Part shown: positions 47,297 through 57,097 of the stretch, piece after piece
How the letters are laid out: each line of letters begins with the position of its first letter
How positions within the stretch are numbered: position 1 is the stretch's first letter
The notes under the pieces: model-generated
Seen by the model: only the letters and a program-made list of their open reading frames with translations
What the model was told of the DNA's origin: nothing
Database searches by the model: none
From: Hyphomicrobiales bacterium
Lineage (GTDB): Bacteria; Pseudomonadota; Alphaproteobacteria; Rhizobiales; Rhizobiaceae
Assembly: GCA_002709005.1 (NCBI GenBank)
Contig: PAPH01000075.1
Span: forward strand, 1-64,000
Reading direction: 5' to 3'
DNA length: 64,000 nucleotides
Made by a program: the position numbers and the translations under genes

Positions 47297-47508
47297 GGGT
47301 CGGATCTCCAGAGGGCGCGGTGGCGCGGATCGAACGAGGCTATGTGATCCTGCTCCGCACACAAGTTCATAATTCCGATCAAACTATCAAATTCTTTGAA
47401 CTTGGTATGCCTCCGACCGAGGTCTTCCACAGGCGCCGATTGCGGTATTGTTCCCGCCTCATTCGGCCGATAAGGACTTGATGATATGCCTTTTCAAAGG
47501 ATTTGAGA

Positions 47509-50238
47509 TTGGAATTCATTCTCTTCGCCGCGTGCATCGCGCTCATCGTCATCTTCACCCATGTCCGGTCGCTGGGGAGGCGCGTGGACATGCTCTCGCG
47601 CGAACTCGATATCCTGAAAGGCCGCGTTTCCGCCCCGGATATTCAGGTGCGGTCGGCTTCGGCCGGGAAGTCCTTGCCTGATACGGGGACCGCTGGGGGT
47701 GAGGATGACGTCGAAGAGCAGGTTTCCGAGCCCGTCGCCGCAGCCAGCCCGCCGCCGCTGCCGCCCCTCGGTACGCCGAAGATCGATACGCCCAGTGCCG
47801 AGGCTCCCAGGGATGAACCGGATCGCGGCTTCGATCTCGAGAGCGCCATCGGCGGCCGCTGGTCGGTCCTTCTCGGTGGCGTGGCCGTGGCGCTCGGCGC
47901 GCTTTTCCTCGTGCGCTATTCCATCGAGGCCGGACTTCTCGGTCCGGGAGCGCGGATTACCGGCGGGGTTCTCCTGTCGATCGCGCTGTTTGCCGGCGGC
48001 GAATGGCTGCGCCGCAAGGACAGCCGCGAGGGCCTGCCTTCCTTTGCCAGTGCCGACATTCCCGGCATCCTCACGGGCGCCGGCGCGATAGCGGCCTTCG
48101 GCACGACCTATGCGGCGCACGCGCTTTACGGCTTCATCGGCGCGGGGCTCGCATTTCCGCTGCTGACCCTGATCGGGCTTGCAAGCCTGCTGCTTGCTTC
48201 CGTTCACGGCCCCAAGCTCGCGGCCATCGGTCTCCTAGGTGCCTATGCCGCGCCGATCCTCGTGGAATCGGACACGCCGAACATGCTGGCGATGACGCTT
48301 CACGTACTCGCCGTCACCACGAGCGTGATGGCGGTCGGGCGGATCAGGCAATGGTCATGGCTGCTGGCCGGCGGCGTGATCGGATCGCTGGGATGGACCC
48401 TGGTCCTTATCGATGGCTTTTCATCCACCGAAAGCTGGCTCGCCGCTTTTCACGTCATCGCCGTCGGCGTCCTGCTGGCGCTCGGTTTCGGATGGGGCAG
48501 GGAGCGTCGGGAAGGCCGAGAGGATCAGCCGACCGACCTGATCGCGATCGGCGGCCTCGTCGCGCTAGCGTTCATCGCCTCGGCCTATGAATTCGTCTTT
48601 GCCGCTCCGGCCAGTTCGGCGATCGCGCTGGCGGTGGGCCTGATTCTTGTGCTCTCGGCCTTCCGTTTCTCAGGCATGGCACAGGCAGCACCCTGGGCCG
48701 CTCTGCCCACCACCTTTCTGATCGGCGCGCTCAATCTCGGTCGGCCGGTGGAGCCGGCGCTTTTCGACGATCTGGCGCATGGCGCGCCGCCGATCCCGCC
48801 GGACATTCCGGCCTTCCTCACCGCCTGCCTCGTGCCGCTGGTGCCGGTGGCGCTCGCCGCTCTCTGGGCCGCCTGGCGGACCGGGCGGGAGGCGCCGCGA
48901 ACCTCGGGCTATCTGGCGATCGCGTTCTCGCTGGTCTCGCTTATGGGCCTCATAGCGATCTATCTCAGGATTTCCGACTGGAACGTGAGTGTGGGAACGG
49001 GGTTCTCGGCGCTCGTCCTCGCGGTCGTCTGCGTCGGCCTGACCGAATATTTCGGCAAGCTGCGGCCGGGCGACTGGAAGGCGCCGGCACCGGCGGTCTT
49101 CGCGGTCACCGCGATCGCCGCGCTGGCGCTTGCGATGGGGGTCGTGACGACCAAACTCTGGCTGCCGCTCGGCATGGCGCTGACCAGCGCCGGCGTAGCC
49201 TGGGTCCATCGGGGCCGGCCGTTCCCGGCGCTGCCGGTTGTGGCGGTGATCCTGGCGGGTCTCTCGCTCTCAGGACTTTATTTCAACATCCCCTTCGAAG
49301 GCGAGGCGATCGGCACGACGCCGTTCTTTAACAGGCTGATCCTGATTGCCGGCCTGCCGGCGCTGGCGCTGCTCGCCGGCGGCGAATGGATGCGCCGAAC
49401 GGGTGTCGGTGTCTGGGCGCCGCTGCAGACCTCGATCGGGCTGGCGCTGGCCGCACTCTTCGTCGCGCTCGAACTGCGCCATTTCATCACCGGCGGGGTG
49501 ATAGGCTCTCCGCATTTCGAACTGGCCGACATGGCGGTCCAGTCGATCGCCGCGCTCGGCTTCACGATCGGACTGCAATTCGTCGCGCGGCGGAGCGGGG
49601 CGGCGGTTTACGACATCGCTTCGCTGGTGGCCGGAGTCGTCAGTATCGCCATGCTGTTGGGCGGGCTCTGCGTGGTCTTCAATCCGCTCTTCAGTTTCGA
49701 TTCGGTGGGCGAGGGCAGGATCTTCAACCTTCTGCTTCCGGCCTATCTCTTGACCGGATTGATGGCCGGCGCGGTGGTGTGGCTTTCCAGGGGCGTTCGT
49801 CCCCGCTGGTACCGCATCGGCTACGGTCTGTGCGCCGGGCTGCTCGTCTTCCTCTACGCCACGCTGATGGTGCGCCACGGATTCCATGGCGGGCGTCTGG
49901 GCTTTCTGCGCTCGGCGAGCGATGCCGAGGTCTGGACCTATTCGGTGGTCTGGTTGGTGCTGGGCGGGGCCTTGCTTGCGGCCGGCCTTCTCACCCGCTC
50001 GCTGCCGATGCGAATTGCGTCCGCCGCGGTGATCCTGCTGACGGTCCTCAAAGTGTTCCTGATCGACATGTCGGCGCTGACCGGCGCGCTCCGGGCGTTT
50101 TCCTTCATCGGGCTCGGTCTGGCTCTCATTGCGATCGGACGATTTTACCAGAGTATTCTGCGCCGAGGATCCACTAGAGCCAGCCCGCCGGATTTGCCCG
50201 CTCCGGCGCCGGATGAGCCTCAGCCCGGGGAGGGCTGA
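47509..50238 (+). CDS. DUF2339 large multi-pass membrane protein
   Basis: 909 aa if started at the TTG at 47509 (CAAAGGATTTGAGA gives the right spacing); a TTG at 47503 is closer to the ribosome site than usual. After an N-terminal helix and a Pro-rich cytoplasmic stretch (residues 40-110), FDLESAIGGRWSVLLGGVAV opens the DUF2339 region and at least 20 hydrophobic segments follow. The family has no known activity. A 12-bp hairpin overlaps the stop codon. The gene is single, divergent from the MFS gene and upstream of nadA. Confidence 0.85.
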   Translation: MEFILFAACIALIVIFTHVRSLGRRVDMLSRELDILKGRVSAPDIQVRSASAGKSLPDTGTAGGEDDVEEQVSEPVAAASPPPLPPLGTPKIDTPSAEAPRDEPDRGFDLESAIGGRWSVLLGGVAVALGALFLVRYSIEAGLLGPGARITGGVLLSIALFAGGEWLRRKDSREGLPSFASADIPGILTGAGAIAAFGTTYAAHALYGFIGAGLAFPLLTLIGLASLLLASVHGPKLAAIGLLGAYAAPILVESDTPNMLAMTLHVLAVTTSVMAVGRIRQWSWLLAGGVIGSLGWTLVLIDGFSSTESWLAAFHVIAVGVLLALGFGWGRERREGREDQPTDLIAIGGLVALAFIASAYEFVFAAPASSAIALAVGLILVLSAFRFSGMAQAAPWAALPTTFLIGALNLGRPVEPALFDDLAHGAPPIPPDIPAFLTACLVPLVPVALAALWAAWRTGREAPRTSGYLAIAFSLVSLMGLIAIYLRISDWNVSVGTGFSALVLAVVCVGLTEYFGKLRPGDWKAPAPAVFAVTAIAALALAMGVVTTKLWLPLGMALTSAGVAWVHRGRPFPALPVVAVILAGLSLSGLYFNIPFEGEAIGTTPFFNRLILIAGLPALALLAGGEWMRRTGVGVWAPLQTSIGLALAALFVALELRHFITGGVIGSPHFELADMAVQSIAALGFTIGLQFVARRSGAAVYDIASLVAGVVSIAMLLGGLCVVFNPLFSFDSVGEGRIFNLLLPAYLLTGLMAGAVVWLSRGVRPRWYRIGYGLCAGLLVFLYATLMVRHGFHGGRLGFLRSASDAEVWTYSVVWLVLGGALLAAGLLTRSLPMRIASAAVILLTVLKVFLIDMSALTGALRAFSFIGLGLALIAIGRFYQSILRRGSTRASPPDLPAPAPDEPQPGEG

Positions 50239-50243
50239 GGCTC
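50215..50243 (+). terminator. 12-bp hairpin over the DUF2339 stop codon
   Basis: GAGCCTCAGCCC / GGGCTGAGGCTC (50215-50226 with 50232-50243), loop GGGGA, is perfect and contains the TGA stop in its right arm. A T-rich stretch begins about 8 bp beyond. It probably stops read-through into nadA. Confidence 0.6.
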
Positions 50244-50297
50244 ACGGCATCTGTTTCTTTTTGCGCGAAAGTGAACGCAAGCACCCGCTGAGGTGAC

Positions 50298-50326
50298 TTG
50301 CATTCCGTCTTGCCACGTCCTATCTC
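50298..50326 (+). promoter_or_regulatory. Candidate nadA promoter
   Basis: CTTGCAT (TTGCAT 50298-50303), 17-bp spacer, CTATCTC (TATCTC 50321-50326) is close to the rhizobial sigma-70 pattern. The predicted start is about 50333. Confidence 0.55.
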
Positions 50327-50367
50327 AATGGCATCCGGCTAACGCCGGTTTCTTTTGGAGGCCGTTA

Positions 50368-50382
50368 TGCTCATTTTGAGCA
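50368..50382. promoter_or_regulatory. Candidate operator for the NadQ-like regulator
   Basis: Perfect inverted repeat TGCTCA TTT TGAGCA, about 40 bp downstream of the predicted nadA promoter and 26 bp upstream of the preferred nadA start. The adjacent NadQ-like gene makes it the natural candidate regulator. I recall similar NadQ sites in rhizobia, but did not search. Confidence 0.6.
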
Positions 50383-50408
50383 AAAACGGAAACAGAGGGA
50401 GAGGCGGC

Positions 50409-51500
50409 ATGGCTCTCATGGAAAATCAGTCTCGCAATCCGGCTCAGGCTCAGGCCCTGCGCGGTGGACAGACGGCCGCCGAGCGCTTCGGTGTCGTCGA
50501 GCGTCCGGACCTGACCTACACCCCTGAAGTGGCCGAAGCGACAGCCCATCTCTACGAGCGGGTGAAGGACCATATTCCCGCGTTCGAGTGGCCGGTCTAC
50601 GCTCCCTATGTACATGCCATCAACAAGCTCAAGAAGGAGCGCGGCGCGGTCATCCTGGCGCATAACTACCAGACGCCCGAGATCTTCCATTGCGTGTCCG
50701 ACATCGTCGGCGATTCGCTGCAGCTCGCCCGCGAGGCGACGCTGGTGGATGCGGAGATCATCGTTCAGTGCGGCGTGCACTTCATGGCCGAGACCTCGAA
50801 GCTGCTCAACCCGGAAAAAACCATTCTCATTCCGGATGTTAAGGCGGGTTGCTCGCTGTCTGAATCAATTACCGGCGCCGATGTGCGGCTGCTGAAGGAA
50901 CGCTATCCGGGCGTGCCGGTAGTGACCTATGTGAACACCTCGGCCGACGTTAAGGCGGAGACCGATGTCTGCTGCACCTCGTCCAATGCGGTCGCCGTCG
51001 TCGACAGCTTCGAGTCCGACACGGTTCTGTGCATCCCGGACGAGTATCTGGCGATGAACGTCGCCAAGCAGACCAGCAAGAAGATCCTGACCTGGAAGGG
51101 CCATTGCGAGGTGCACGAGCGCTTCACGGCCGAAGAACTGCTCGCCTACAAGGAAGCCGATCCGACCATCGAGATCATCGGGCATCCCGAATGCCATCCG
51201 GACGTGATCGCCGTCTGCGACTATTCGGGCTCGACCTCGGGCATGATCAACTACGTCAAGGACACGCGGCCCTCGCGCGTGCTTCTGGTGACCGAGTGCT
51301 CGATGGCTTCCAACATCGAGAGCGAGGTGCCGGAAGTCGAATTCGTCAAGCCGTGCAACCTCTGTCCGCACATGAAGCGGATCACGCTGCCGAAGATCCT
51401 CGACAGCCTGGTCAACATGACCGAGGAAGTCCTCGTCGATCCGGCTATCGCCGGCCGCGCACGTCTCGCCGTCGAGCGGATGATCAATCTGAAGAACTGA
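50409..51500 (+). CDS. nadA: Quinolinate synthase
   Basis: [4Fe-4S] enzyme that joins iminoaspartate and dihydroxyacetone phosphate to quinolinate, in NAD synthesis. 363 aa. [20 protein letters not shown] is the substrate site; the cluster ligands lie in [26 protein letters not shown] and [13 protein letters not shown] prefer the ATG at 50409 (AGGGAGAGG upstream) over the ATG at 50367, because 50367 lies in the operator palindrome and the codons between (AAA, AGA, GGA) are unlike the gene's own; 50367 does have a good TTGGAGG, so it stays possible. First gene of nadA-nadB-nadC. Confidence 0.95.
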   Translation: MALMENQSRNPAQAQALRGGQTAAERFGVVERPDLTYTPEVAEATAHLYERVKDHIPAFEWPVYAPYVHAINKLKKERGAVILAHNYQTPEIFHCVSDIVGDSLQLAREATLVDAEIIVQCGVHFMAETSKLLNPEKTILIPDVKAGCSLSESITGADVRLLKERYPGVPVVTYVNTSADVKAETDVCCTSSNAVAVVDSFESDTVLCIPDEYLAMNVAKQTSKKILTWKGHCEVHERFTAEELLAYKEADPTIEIIGHPECHPDVIAVCDYSGSTSGMINYVKDTRPSRVLLVTECSMASNIESEVPEVEFVKPCNLCPHMKRITLPKILDSLVNMTEEVLVDPAIAGRARLAVERMINLKN

Positions 51501-51568
51501 CGGGTAGGGGCCGGATCGCCGGCCCCGCCCGACCCTACGCGGCTGCTTTCATCCGGAAAGTGATCCCC

Positions 51569-53176
51569 ATGCCGACATCGGCCACCCACATTCATCCCCC
51601 CACATCCTGGTCTGGCATCGACGATGTCGTCATCGTCGGCGGCGGGCTTGCCGGCCTCTTCTGCGCGCTGAAGCTCGCGCCGCGGCCGGTCACCGTTCTC
51701 GCCGCCGCACCCATCGGGCAGGGGGCGTCCTCGGCCTGGGCGCAGGGCGGCGTCGCAGCCGCCATGAGCGAGGGCGACACGCCCGAAAAACATCTCGCCG
51801 ACACCATCGTCGCCGGCGCCGGCACGGTCGATGAGAAGATCGCCCGGCTGATGGTGACCGAAGGACCGTCACGCATTCTCGATCTGCTCGAATACGGCGT
51901 GCCCTTCGATCGCGATCTGGAAGGCAGGCTGGCGCTGTCGCGCGAGGCGGCCCATTCCGAACGCCGCATCGTGCGGGTGAAAGGCGACATGGCCGGCAAG
52001 GCGATCATGGAAGCGCTGGTGGCCGCCGTGCGTGCCACGCCTTCGATCCGCGTCATGGAAGGTTACGTCGTCGAGGAGCTGCAGACCGAAGGGCGCTATG
52101 TCTCCGGCGTGATCGCGCGCCCAGATGCCGGTCAGTCGAAGAAGCGGGTGCTCTTCCCGGCGCGCGCGGTGGTGCTGTGCTCGGGCGGGGTGGGGCATCT
52201 TTTCGCGGTGACCACCAATCCAGCCGAGGCGCGGGGCGCGGGCACCGGCATGGCGGCGAAGGCCGGCGCGATCATCGCCGATCCGGAATTCGTGCAGTTC
52301 CACCCGACCGCCATCGATATCGGCCGCGATCCGGCACCGCTCGCTACCGAGGCGTTGCGCGGCGACGGGGCCACGCTGATCAACGCGGCCGGTCACCGTT
52401 TCATGACCGATATCCATCCGGATGCAGAACTCGCGCCGCGGGACATCGTCGCGCGCGGCATCTTCGCCGAGGTCAAAGCGGGGCGCGGCGCGTTTCTCGA
52501 TTGCCGACAGGCCGTCGGCAGCCACTTCCCCGACATGTTCCCCACCGTCTATGCCTCCTGCAGGGCGGCGGGCATCGATCCCGTCACCCAGCCGATCCCG
52601 GTGATTCCGGCGGTGCACTACCATATGGGCGGGGTTCTCACCGATGCTGACGGGCGGACGTCGCTCGACGGGCTGTGGGCGGCGGGCGAGGTGACCTCGA
52701 CCGGCGTGCATGGCGCCAACCGGCTGGCCTCGAACTCGCTTCTCGAAGCCGTCGTCTTCGCCGGCCGCATCGCCGAAAACATCCAGGGTCTGATGCCGAT
52801 GCCGAAACTGACCGATTGGCACAATGCGCTGGGCGAATCCGACGAGCTCGTCACGCTGGAGGACAGTCCCGAACTCAAGCGGCTGCGTCATATCATGAGC
52901 GATCATGTCGGCGTCATCCGCGACCGGGAAGGCATGGCGGCCGCCATCCGCGAGATCGCCGAACTCGAACGCGCCAACAAGCGCATCCGTTTCTCCAATA
53001 TCGTGACCACCGCCAAGCTGATCGCGGTCGGCGCATATTTGCGCGAGGAAAGCCGGGGCGGGCACTACCGCTCGGACTTCCCCGAGCCCGTCGAGGGCTG
53101 GGCCCATCGCACCTATCTGACGCTCGAGGATGCCGATAGGGTGGTCGCCGAACTGAGAGAACGGAGCGTTGCATAA
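51569..53176 (+). CDS. nadB: L-aspartate oxidase
   Basis: FAD enzyme that oxidises L-aspartate to iminoaspartate for NadA. 535 aa from the ATG at 51569. [18 protein letters not shown] is the FAD motif; [12 protein letters not shown] and [15 protein letters not shown] are the NadB signatures, and [20 protein letters not shown] lies near the FAD-binding end. The frame is open upstream into nadA but without similarity. The stop shares one base with the nadC start. Confidence 0.97.
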   Translation: MPTSATHIHPPTSWSGIDDVVIVGGGLAGLFCALKLAPRPVTVLAAAPIGQGASSAWAQGGVAAAMSEGDTPEKHLADTIVAGAGTVDEKIARLMVTEGPSRILDLLEYGVPFDRDLEGRLALSREAAHSERRIVRVKGDMAGKAIMEALVAAVRATPSIRVMEGYVVEELQTEGRYVSGVIARPDAGQSKKRVLFPARAVVLCSGGVGHLFAVTTNPAEARGAGTGMAAKAGAIIADPEFVQFHPTAIDIGRDPAPLATEALRGDGATLINAAGHRFMTDIHPDAELAPRDIVARGIFAEVKAGRGAFLDCRQAVGSHFPDMFPTVYASCRAAGIDPVTQPIPVIPAVHYHMGGVLTDADGRTSLDGLWAAGEVTSTGVHGANRLASNSLLEAVVFAGRIAENIQGLMPMPKLTDWHNALGESDELVTLEDSPELKRLRHIMSDHVGVIRDREGMAAAIREIAELERANKRIRFSNIVTTAKLIAVGAYLREESRGGHYRSDFPEPVEGWAHRTYLTLEDADRVVAELRERSVA

Positions 53177-54039
53177 TGAAAGCCCATCTGCCGGAACTGC
53201 CGGCGCTTATGGTCGAAGCTCAGGTGCGGGCGGCACTCGAGGAAGATCTCGGTCGTGCCGGCGACATCACCACCCAGGCGACCATAGGCCCCGACATGCG
53301 CGCGAAGTGCATGGCCAATGTGCGCGAGGAGGGGGTGATCTCGGGGATGGATCTTGCCCGCACAGCTTTCCGTCTTGTTGATCCGACGATCGAATTCGAG
53401 GCCCTCGCCGCCGATGGCGACCGGGTGAGCCCCGGAACCACGATCGCCAGGATATTCGGGCCTGCCCGGTGGATTCTGTCCGCCGAACGGGTGGCGCTGA
53501 ACTACCTCATGCATATGTCCGGTGTTGCCACGCATACCGCGCGCTTCGCCGACCTGATTTCCGATACCGCGGCAAAGGTGACCTGCACGCGCAAAACGCT
53601 GCCGGGGCTTCGGGCGATCGAGAAATATGCCGTGCGCTGCGGCGGCGGCTCCTCCCACCGCTACGGGCTGGATGACGCGATCCTGATCAAGGACAATCAC
53701 ATCGCCGTCTGCGGCGGGATTGCCGAGGCGCTGGCATCGGCCCGGGCCTTCGCGGGGCATCTGGTCAAGATCGAGATCGAGGTCGACACGCTTGAACAAT
53801 TCGGTGAAGTGCTCGAAGTGGGCGTGGCCGACGTCGTGCTTCTCGACAATATGGGGCCGGAACTGCTGATGCAGGCGGTCAGGATGAACGAGGGCCGCGT
53901 GGTGCTGGAAGCCTCCGGCAATGTCGATCTGAACACGATCCACGCCATCGCCGAGACCGGCGTCGATTTCATCTCGACGTCAAAAATCACCATGGCGGCA
54001 CCGACGCTGGACATCGGGCTCGATATCGAAATCGGCTGA
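53176..54039 (+). CDS. nadC: Nicotinate-nucleotide pyrophosphorylase (carboxylating)
   Basis: Converts quinolinate and PRPP to nicotinate mononucleotide. 287 aa. DLGRAGDITTQATI at the N-terminus, TRKTLPGLRAIEKYAV and CGGGSSHRYGLDDAILIKDN form the active site; EIEVDTLEQFGEVL and EASGNVDLNTIHAIAETGVD follow. It overlaps nadB by one base, so the operon is translationally coupled. It is convergent with the NadQ-like gene two bases away. Confidence 0.97.
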   Translation: MKAHLPELPALMVEAQVRAALEEDLGRAGDITTQATIGPDMRAKCMANVREEGVISGMDLARTAFRLVDPTIEFEALAADGDRVSPGTTIARIFGPARWILSAERVALNYLMHMSGVATHTARFADLISDTAAKVTCTRKTLPGLRAIEKYAVRCGGGSSHRYGLDDAILIKDNHIAVCGGIAEALASARAFAGHLVKIEIEVDTLEQFGEVLEVGVADVVLLDNMGPELLMQAVRMNEGRVVLEASGNVDLNTIHAIAETGVDFISTSKITMAAPTLDIGLDIEIG

Positions 54040-54041
54040 TC

Positions 54042-55025
54042 TCAGGCGCCCGTCCGGCCGCCGAAACGCAGGCCGGGGGCGGGGCGTTCCTCAAGGATCT
54101 GTAGCCGGAAGCGGTAGAGAGCCGCCGGACGTCCGCCTGTGCGCGACGAGTTGGCACCGGTGGCTTCCACCAGTTCCGCGCCTTCGACCAGACGGCGGAA
54201 ATTCTGCTTGTGCAGATGCCGCCCGGCAATCGCCTCGACCGTGGTCTGCAGTTCAGTGAGCGTGAATTCGGGCGGCATGAGTTCGAAGATGACCGGGCGG
54301 TATTTGATCTTGGCGCGCAATCGCGCGATCGCGGTGGCAGCGATCCGGCGATGGTCGTACTGCATCTGGCCGCCAAGCGGGCGCAGGAGACCCGTCGTCG
54401 AATAGCGGCCGTCGGCCACGCTTTCCTCCACAAGGCCCGCCTCGTAGAGAAGTTCGTAGCGGTCGAGCACGCGTTCCTCGTCCCAGGGGAAATCGTCGAT
54501 CCCGAATGCGAGACGCAGGCGTGACTGTCTGCGGGTCGTGGCCTCGAAATCCTCCGCGTCTGCTGCCCAGTCGCTCAGACGCGGCAGGATGAGCGTGTCG
54601 AGAAGTTCCGGTCGGCCCTGCCGCCAGTCCTCCCAGGGAAAGAAATCGTACCAGCCGCGCCAGCGCGCGCCGGTGCCCGACAGCGCTTCTGCCGCCTGCC
54701 GGTCGATCCGGGTCAGCGCCAGGTAGCCCACGGAAACCGGATGCCCGTCCTCGCCGCCGTCGACGCGGTGACGTCCCCGGTCTCCGAAGGTGTAGAGTTG
54801 TTCGACATAGCCGAGCTTGAGGGCGGTCAGGCTTTCCACGCTCTGGCGCAGCCCGCTTTCGAATGTCCGGTGACGGGCGGGATCGAAGGCGCCAAAGGGC
54901 AGGCCGTCCGCATTGCCGCTGGTGGTCCTGCCCGGCATGCAGAGAATGCGCGGGGAGGCGTCCGTCACCGCGACGATCGCCGCGTTGAGCGCGATGTTGA
55001 CGGGGGTCGAGAAGTTCCTAACCAC
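54042..55025 (-). CDS. nadQ: NadQ-like NAD-biosynthesis regulator (NUDIX-like plus winged helix)
   Basis: 327 aa from the GTG at 55025, which has CGGAGGTTGCGG upstream; an in-frame extension to 55283 overlaps the phosphatase gene and has no similarity. The N-terminal part (STPVNIALNAAIVAVTDASP, GLPFGAFDPARHRTFESGLR) looks NUDIX-like but lacks a full NUDIX box, as expected for a sensor. The C-terminal part (LTELQTTVEAIAGRHLHKQN) looks like a winged helix of NrtR type. Convergent with nadABC, it is the likely repressor acting at the palindrome at 50368-50382. Last gene of the ygfZ run. Named by context and recall of rhizobial NadQ (COG4111-type). Confidence 0.75.
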   Translation of the reverse strand: MVRNFSTPVNIALNAAIVAVTDASPRILCMPGRTTSGNADGLPFGAFDPARHRTFESGLRQSVESLTALKLGYVEQLYTFGDRGRHRVDGGEDGHPVSVGYLALTRIDRQAAEALSGTGARWRGWYDFFPWEDWRQGRPELLDTLILPRLSDWAADAEDFEATTRRQSRLRLAFGIDDFPWDEERVLDRYELLYEAGLVEESVADGRYSTTGLLRPLGGQMQYDHRRIAATAIARLRAKIKYRPVIFELMPPEFTLTELQTTVEAIAGRHLHKQNFRRLVEGAELVEATGANSSRTGGRPAALYRFRLQILEERPAPGLRFGGRTGA

Positions 55026-55551
55026 CCGCAACCTCCGCGGGGGAAATATCGAAGCGGAAGACGTCGCCTTGGCTCGCCTCCGCGCCGCGCCCGATTTCCT
55101 CGACCGCGGCGACGAGCCGTCCCCGGCGGCCGAGTAAACGGTCCCCGAAGCCGACAATGCCCGGATTGGGCGTGACATAGGGGCTGGCTTTCCGCATGCG
55201 CCGCGCCAGCGCCCGGTCATCCTGTTCGGGGTCGAGCGCGAGTGCTGTGACGAGAGCCGCCGCCGGCGAGCGGGAAATGCCAAACCAGCAATGCACGATC
55301 AGCGGCGCGGAACGGTTCCAGGCGCGCGCGAAATCGATGATGTTGCGGACATGGAGTTCCGCCGGCGCGACGAGGCCGTCGCCCGCCTCAGTGATATCGT
55401 TCACTCCGAGCTTGAGGTGACGTTCCGGAGCGATAACGGCGGGGCGATGGAAGGACTGGCCGGGAGCGACGAGGCTGATCATCTCGCGGGCGCCGTGCCG
55501 GACGGCCGTTTCGGCGATCTGGTCGAGGCGGCAGACGAGAAGGTAGCTCAC
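55018..55551 (-). CDS. Protein-tyrosine-phosphatase-like protein
   Basis: 177 aa. The Cys-X5-Arg loop is VHCWFGISRSPAAAL (C88, R94), as in dual-specificity phosphatases; the candidate general-acid aspartate is upstream. No kinase partner is visible. The 3' end overlaps the NadQ-like gene start by 8 bp, and the 5' end overlaps the HD gene stop by 4 bp. A phosphotyrosine, phosphoinositide or small-molecule substrate is possible. Confidence 0.88.
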   Translation of the reverse strand: MSYLLVCRLDQIAETAVRHGAREMISLVAPGQSFHRPAVIAPERHLKLGVNDITEAGDGLVAPAELHVRNIIDFARAWNRSAPLIVHCWFGISRSPAAALVTALALDPEQDDRALARRMRKASPYVTPNPGIVGFGDRLLGRRGRLVAAVEEIGRGAEASQGDVFRFDISPAEVAGG

Positions 55552-56177
55552 TTCGGTGTACCGGCGCTTTTCTCCGCCCTCGCCGCTTCGATCTCCTCGA
55601 AGCGCGCGGCGAAGCGGGTCTCGGCCTCCGTGGTCGCCAGCGGTTCGATGTCGAGCATCTGGCGGGTGATGCCGCGCGGCTGGCCGAAGAAGGTTCTCGC
55701 CTCCGCGGGGGTGAAGCCGGCCAGTTCCGTGGCCTCGAAATAGGCGGAGATCGTGTCGGCCTTCTTGATCATCGTCTTGATTTTTGCAGGCGTGATCGCC
55801 GGCAGGCCGAAACGGATGTGGATCGCGCCCGCCAGCCGTGCCTCGACGGCCTTGTAGCCGCCGCCGACAACTGCCTTGAAGGGAGAAATCATGTCTCCTA
55901 TCACGTATTCCGGAGCGTCATGGAGCAGCGTCATCAGGGCGATATCCGGCGTGTAGTCCGCGCAGATGCGCGCGGCGATCGCCTCCACCATAAGCGAATG
56001 CTGGGCGACGGAGAAGGCATGGTCACCCGAGGTCTGGCCGTTCCATCTCGCCACGCGTGCAAGGCCGTGAGCGATATCGGAGAGTTCCACGTCCATGGGC
56101 GAGGGGTCGAGAAGATCGAGCCTGCGACCTGACAGCATGCGTTGCCAGGCGCGTGGTGCGTTGGGCGAGCGTACCAT
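55548..56177 (-). CDS. HD-domain hydrolase, YfbR-like
   Basis: 209 aa. DHAFSVAQHSLMVEAIAARI and TLLHDAPEYVIGDMI (H86, D87) form the HD metal site; AGFTPAEARTFFGQPRG is typical of the rhizobial branch. E. coli YfbR is a 5'-deoxynucleotidase; a nucleotide substrate is therefore likely but unproven. It sits between ygfZ and the phosphatase gene, overlapping the latter by 4 bp. Confidence 0.88.
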   Translation of the reverse strand: MVRSPNAPRAWQRMLSGRRLDLLDPSPMDVELSDIAHGLARVARWNGQTSGDHAFSVAQHSLMVEAIAARICADYTPDIALMTLLHDAPEYVIGDMISPFKAVVGGGYKAVEARLAGAIHIRFGLPAITPAKIKTMIKKADTISAYFEATELAGFTPAEARTFFGQPRGITRQMLDIEPLATTEAETRFAARFEEIEAARAEKSAGTPK

Positions 56178-56180
56178 GTC

Positions 56181-57017
56181 TCAGTTTCCGCCGGTCCGAG
56201 CCTCGAAGACAAGCCCCGACCATTCGGGAAGTTCGAGCGTGACTGGAACGCCTCCGGCGGTCAGTGCGACGCCGTCGGCAATCGCGTCGGCGACGCGATC
56301 GATCCGGACGATGGCCAGCGCCTTGTCGCCCTCCACCGTTCCGAGCGTGCCGACGGATTTTCCGTCCGCTTCGATCGGCGTTCCCGAAGCGGGCAGGGAG
56401 GCTCCTCCGGCGAGGATAGCCACCCGGCGGCGGGCGGTCTTGCGGTGCTTCATCCGGGAGACGACTTCCTGGCCGACGAAGCAGCCCTTGGAAAAATCGA
56501 CGCCCGCATTGAGATCCATCAGCACATCGTGCGGGAAGGCATCGGAGAGTTCGTAGTCGGCGCCCGACTCGGCCACGCCGTGAGCGATGCGGAGACCGTT
56601 CCACTGGGCGAGCGTGGCGTCTGCCGGAAGGTCGCCATAGGCCCGGAACACGCGGGTTCCGGAGGGGAAGCGGGTATCGGGAACCGCGCCGTTGGGAGCC
56701 TGTTCATCCCAGACGGCGTAGACACCGCTTTCGGGTCTTTCATCGAAACTGACCTTGGCGCGAAGCCGGTAAAGGGTCAGCCGGCGGATGAAATCGGTCA
56801 CCTGATCGGTGCGGATATCGGCGCGGAAGCCCGTCCCGGTCTTCGAGATGACAAAGTCGAACAGAATCTTTCCCTGAGGGGTGAGAAGCGCGCAGGCGAC
56901 GGCCTTGCCTTCCTCCAGCCCCTCGACATCCGCGGTTACCAGACGTTCGAGAAAATCGGTGGCTTCCTCGCCGCCGATTTCGATCAGGCTGCGCTCGGAT
57001 AGATGGACTGTCGGCAA
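56181..57017 (-). CDS. ygfZ: Folate-binding Fe-S protein YgfZ
   Basis: Tetrahydrofolate-dependent factor that supports certain Fe-S enzymes (for example MiaB in E. coli). 278 aa from the TTG at 57017 (GGGGAG upstream, MPTVHLSERSLIEI start); a GTG at 57047 is an alternative. The signature K-G-C-x-x-G-Q-E is intact as DFSKGCFVGQEVVSRMKHR. It is first of four tightly packed genes that end with the NadQ-like regulator. NadA nearby carries a [4Fe-4S] cluster, so a link is plausible (inference). Confidence 0.92.
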   Translation of the reverse strand: MPTVHLSERSLIEIGGEEATDFLERLVTADVEGLEEGKAVACALLTPQGKILFDFVISKTGTGFRADIRTDQVTDFIRRLTLYRLRAKVSFDERPESGVYAVWDEQAPNGAVPDTRFPSGTRVFRAYGDLPADATLAQWNGLRIAHGVAESGADYELSDAFPHDVLMDLNAGVDFSKGCFVGQEVVSRMKHRKTARRRVAILAGGASLPASGTPIEADGKSVGTLGTVEGDKALAIVRIDRVADAIADGVALTAGGVPVTLELPEWSGLVFEARTGGN

Positions 57018-57097
57018 CGCGGAATCTCCCCTTGCGGTGATTGTCACTACCTAAGGACAATCCGATGCCCGGACAAGGTGGCCGGTTGCGATCGCGA

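Noticed and set aside
50367-50408. In-frame extension of nadA to the ATG at 50367
   Set aside because: It has a good ribosome site, but it overlaps the perfect operator-like repeat and uses codons unlike the gene. Kept as an alternative only.
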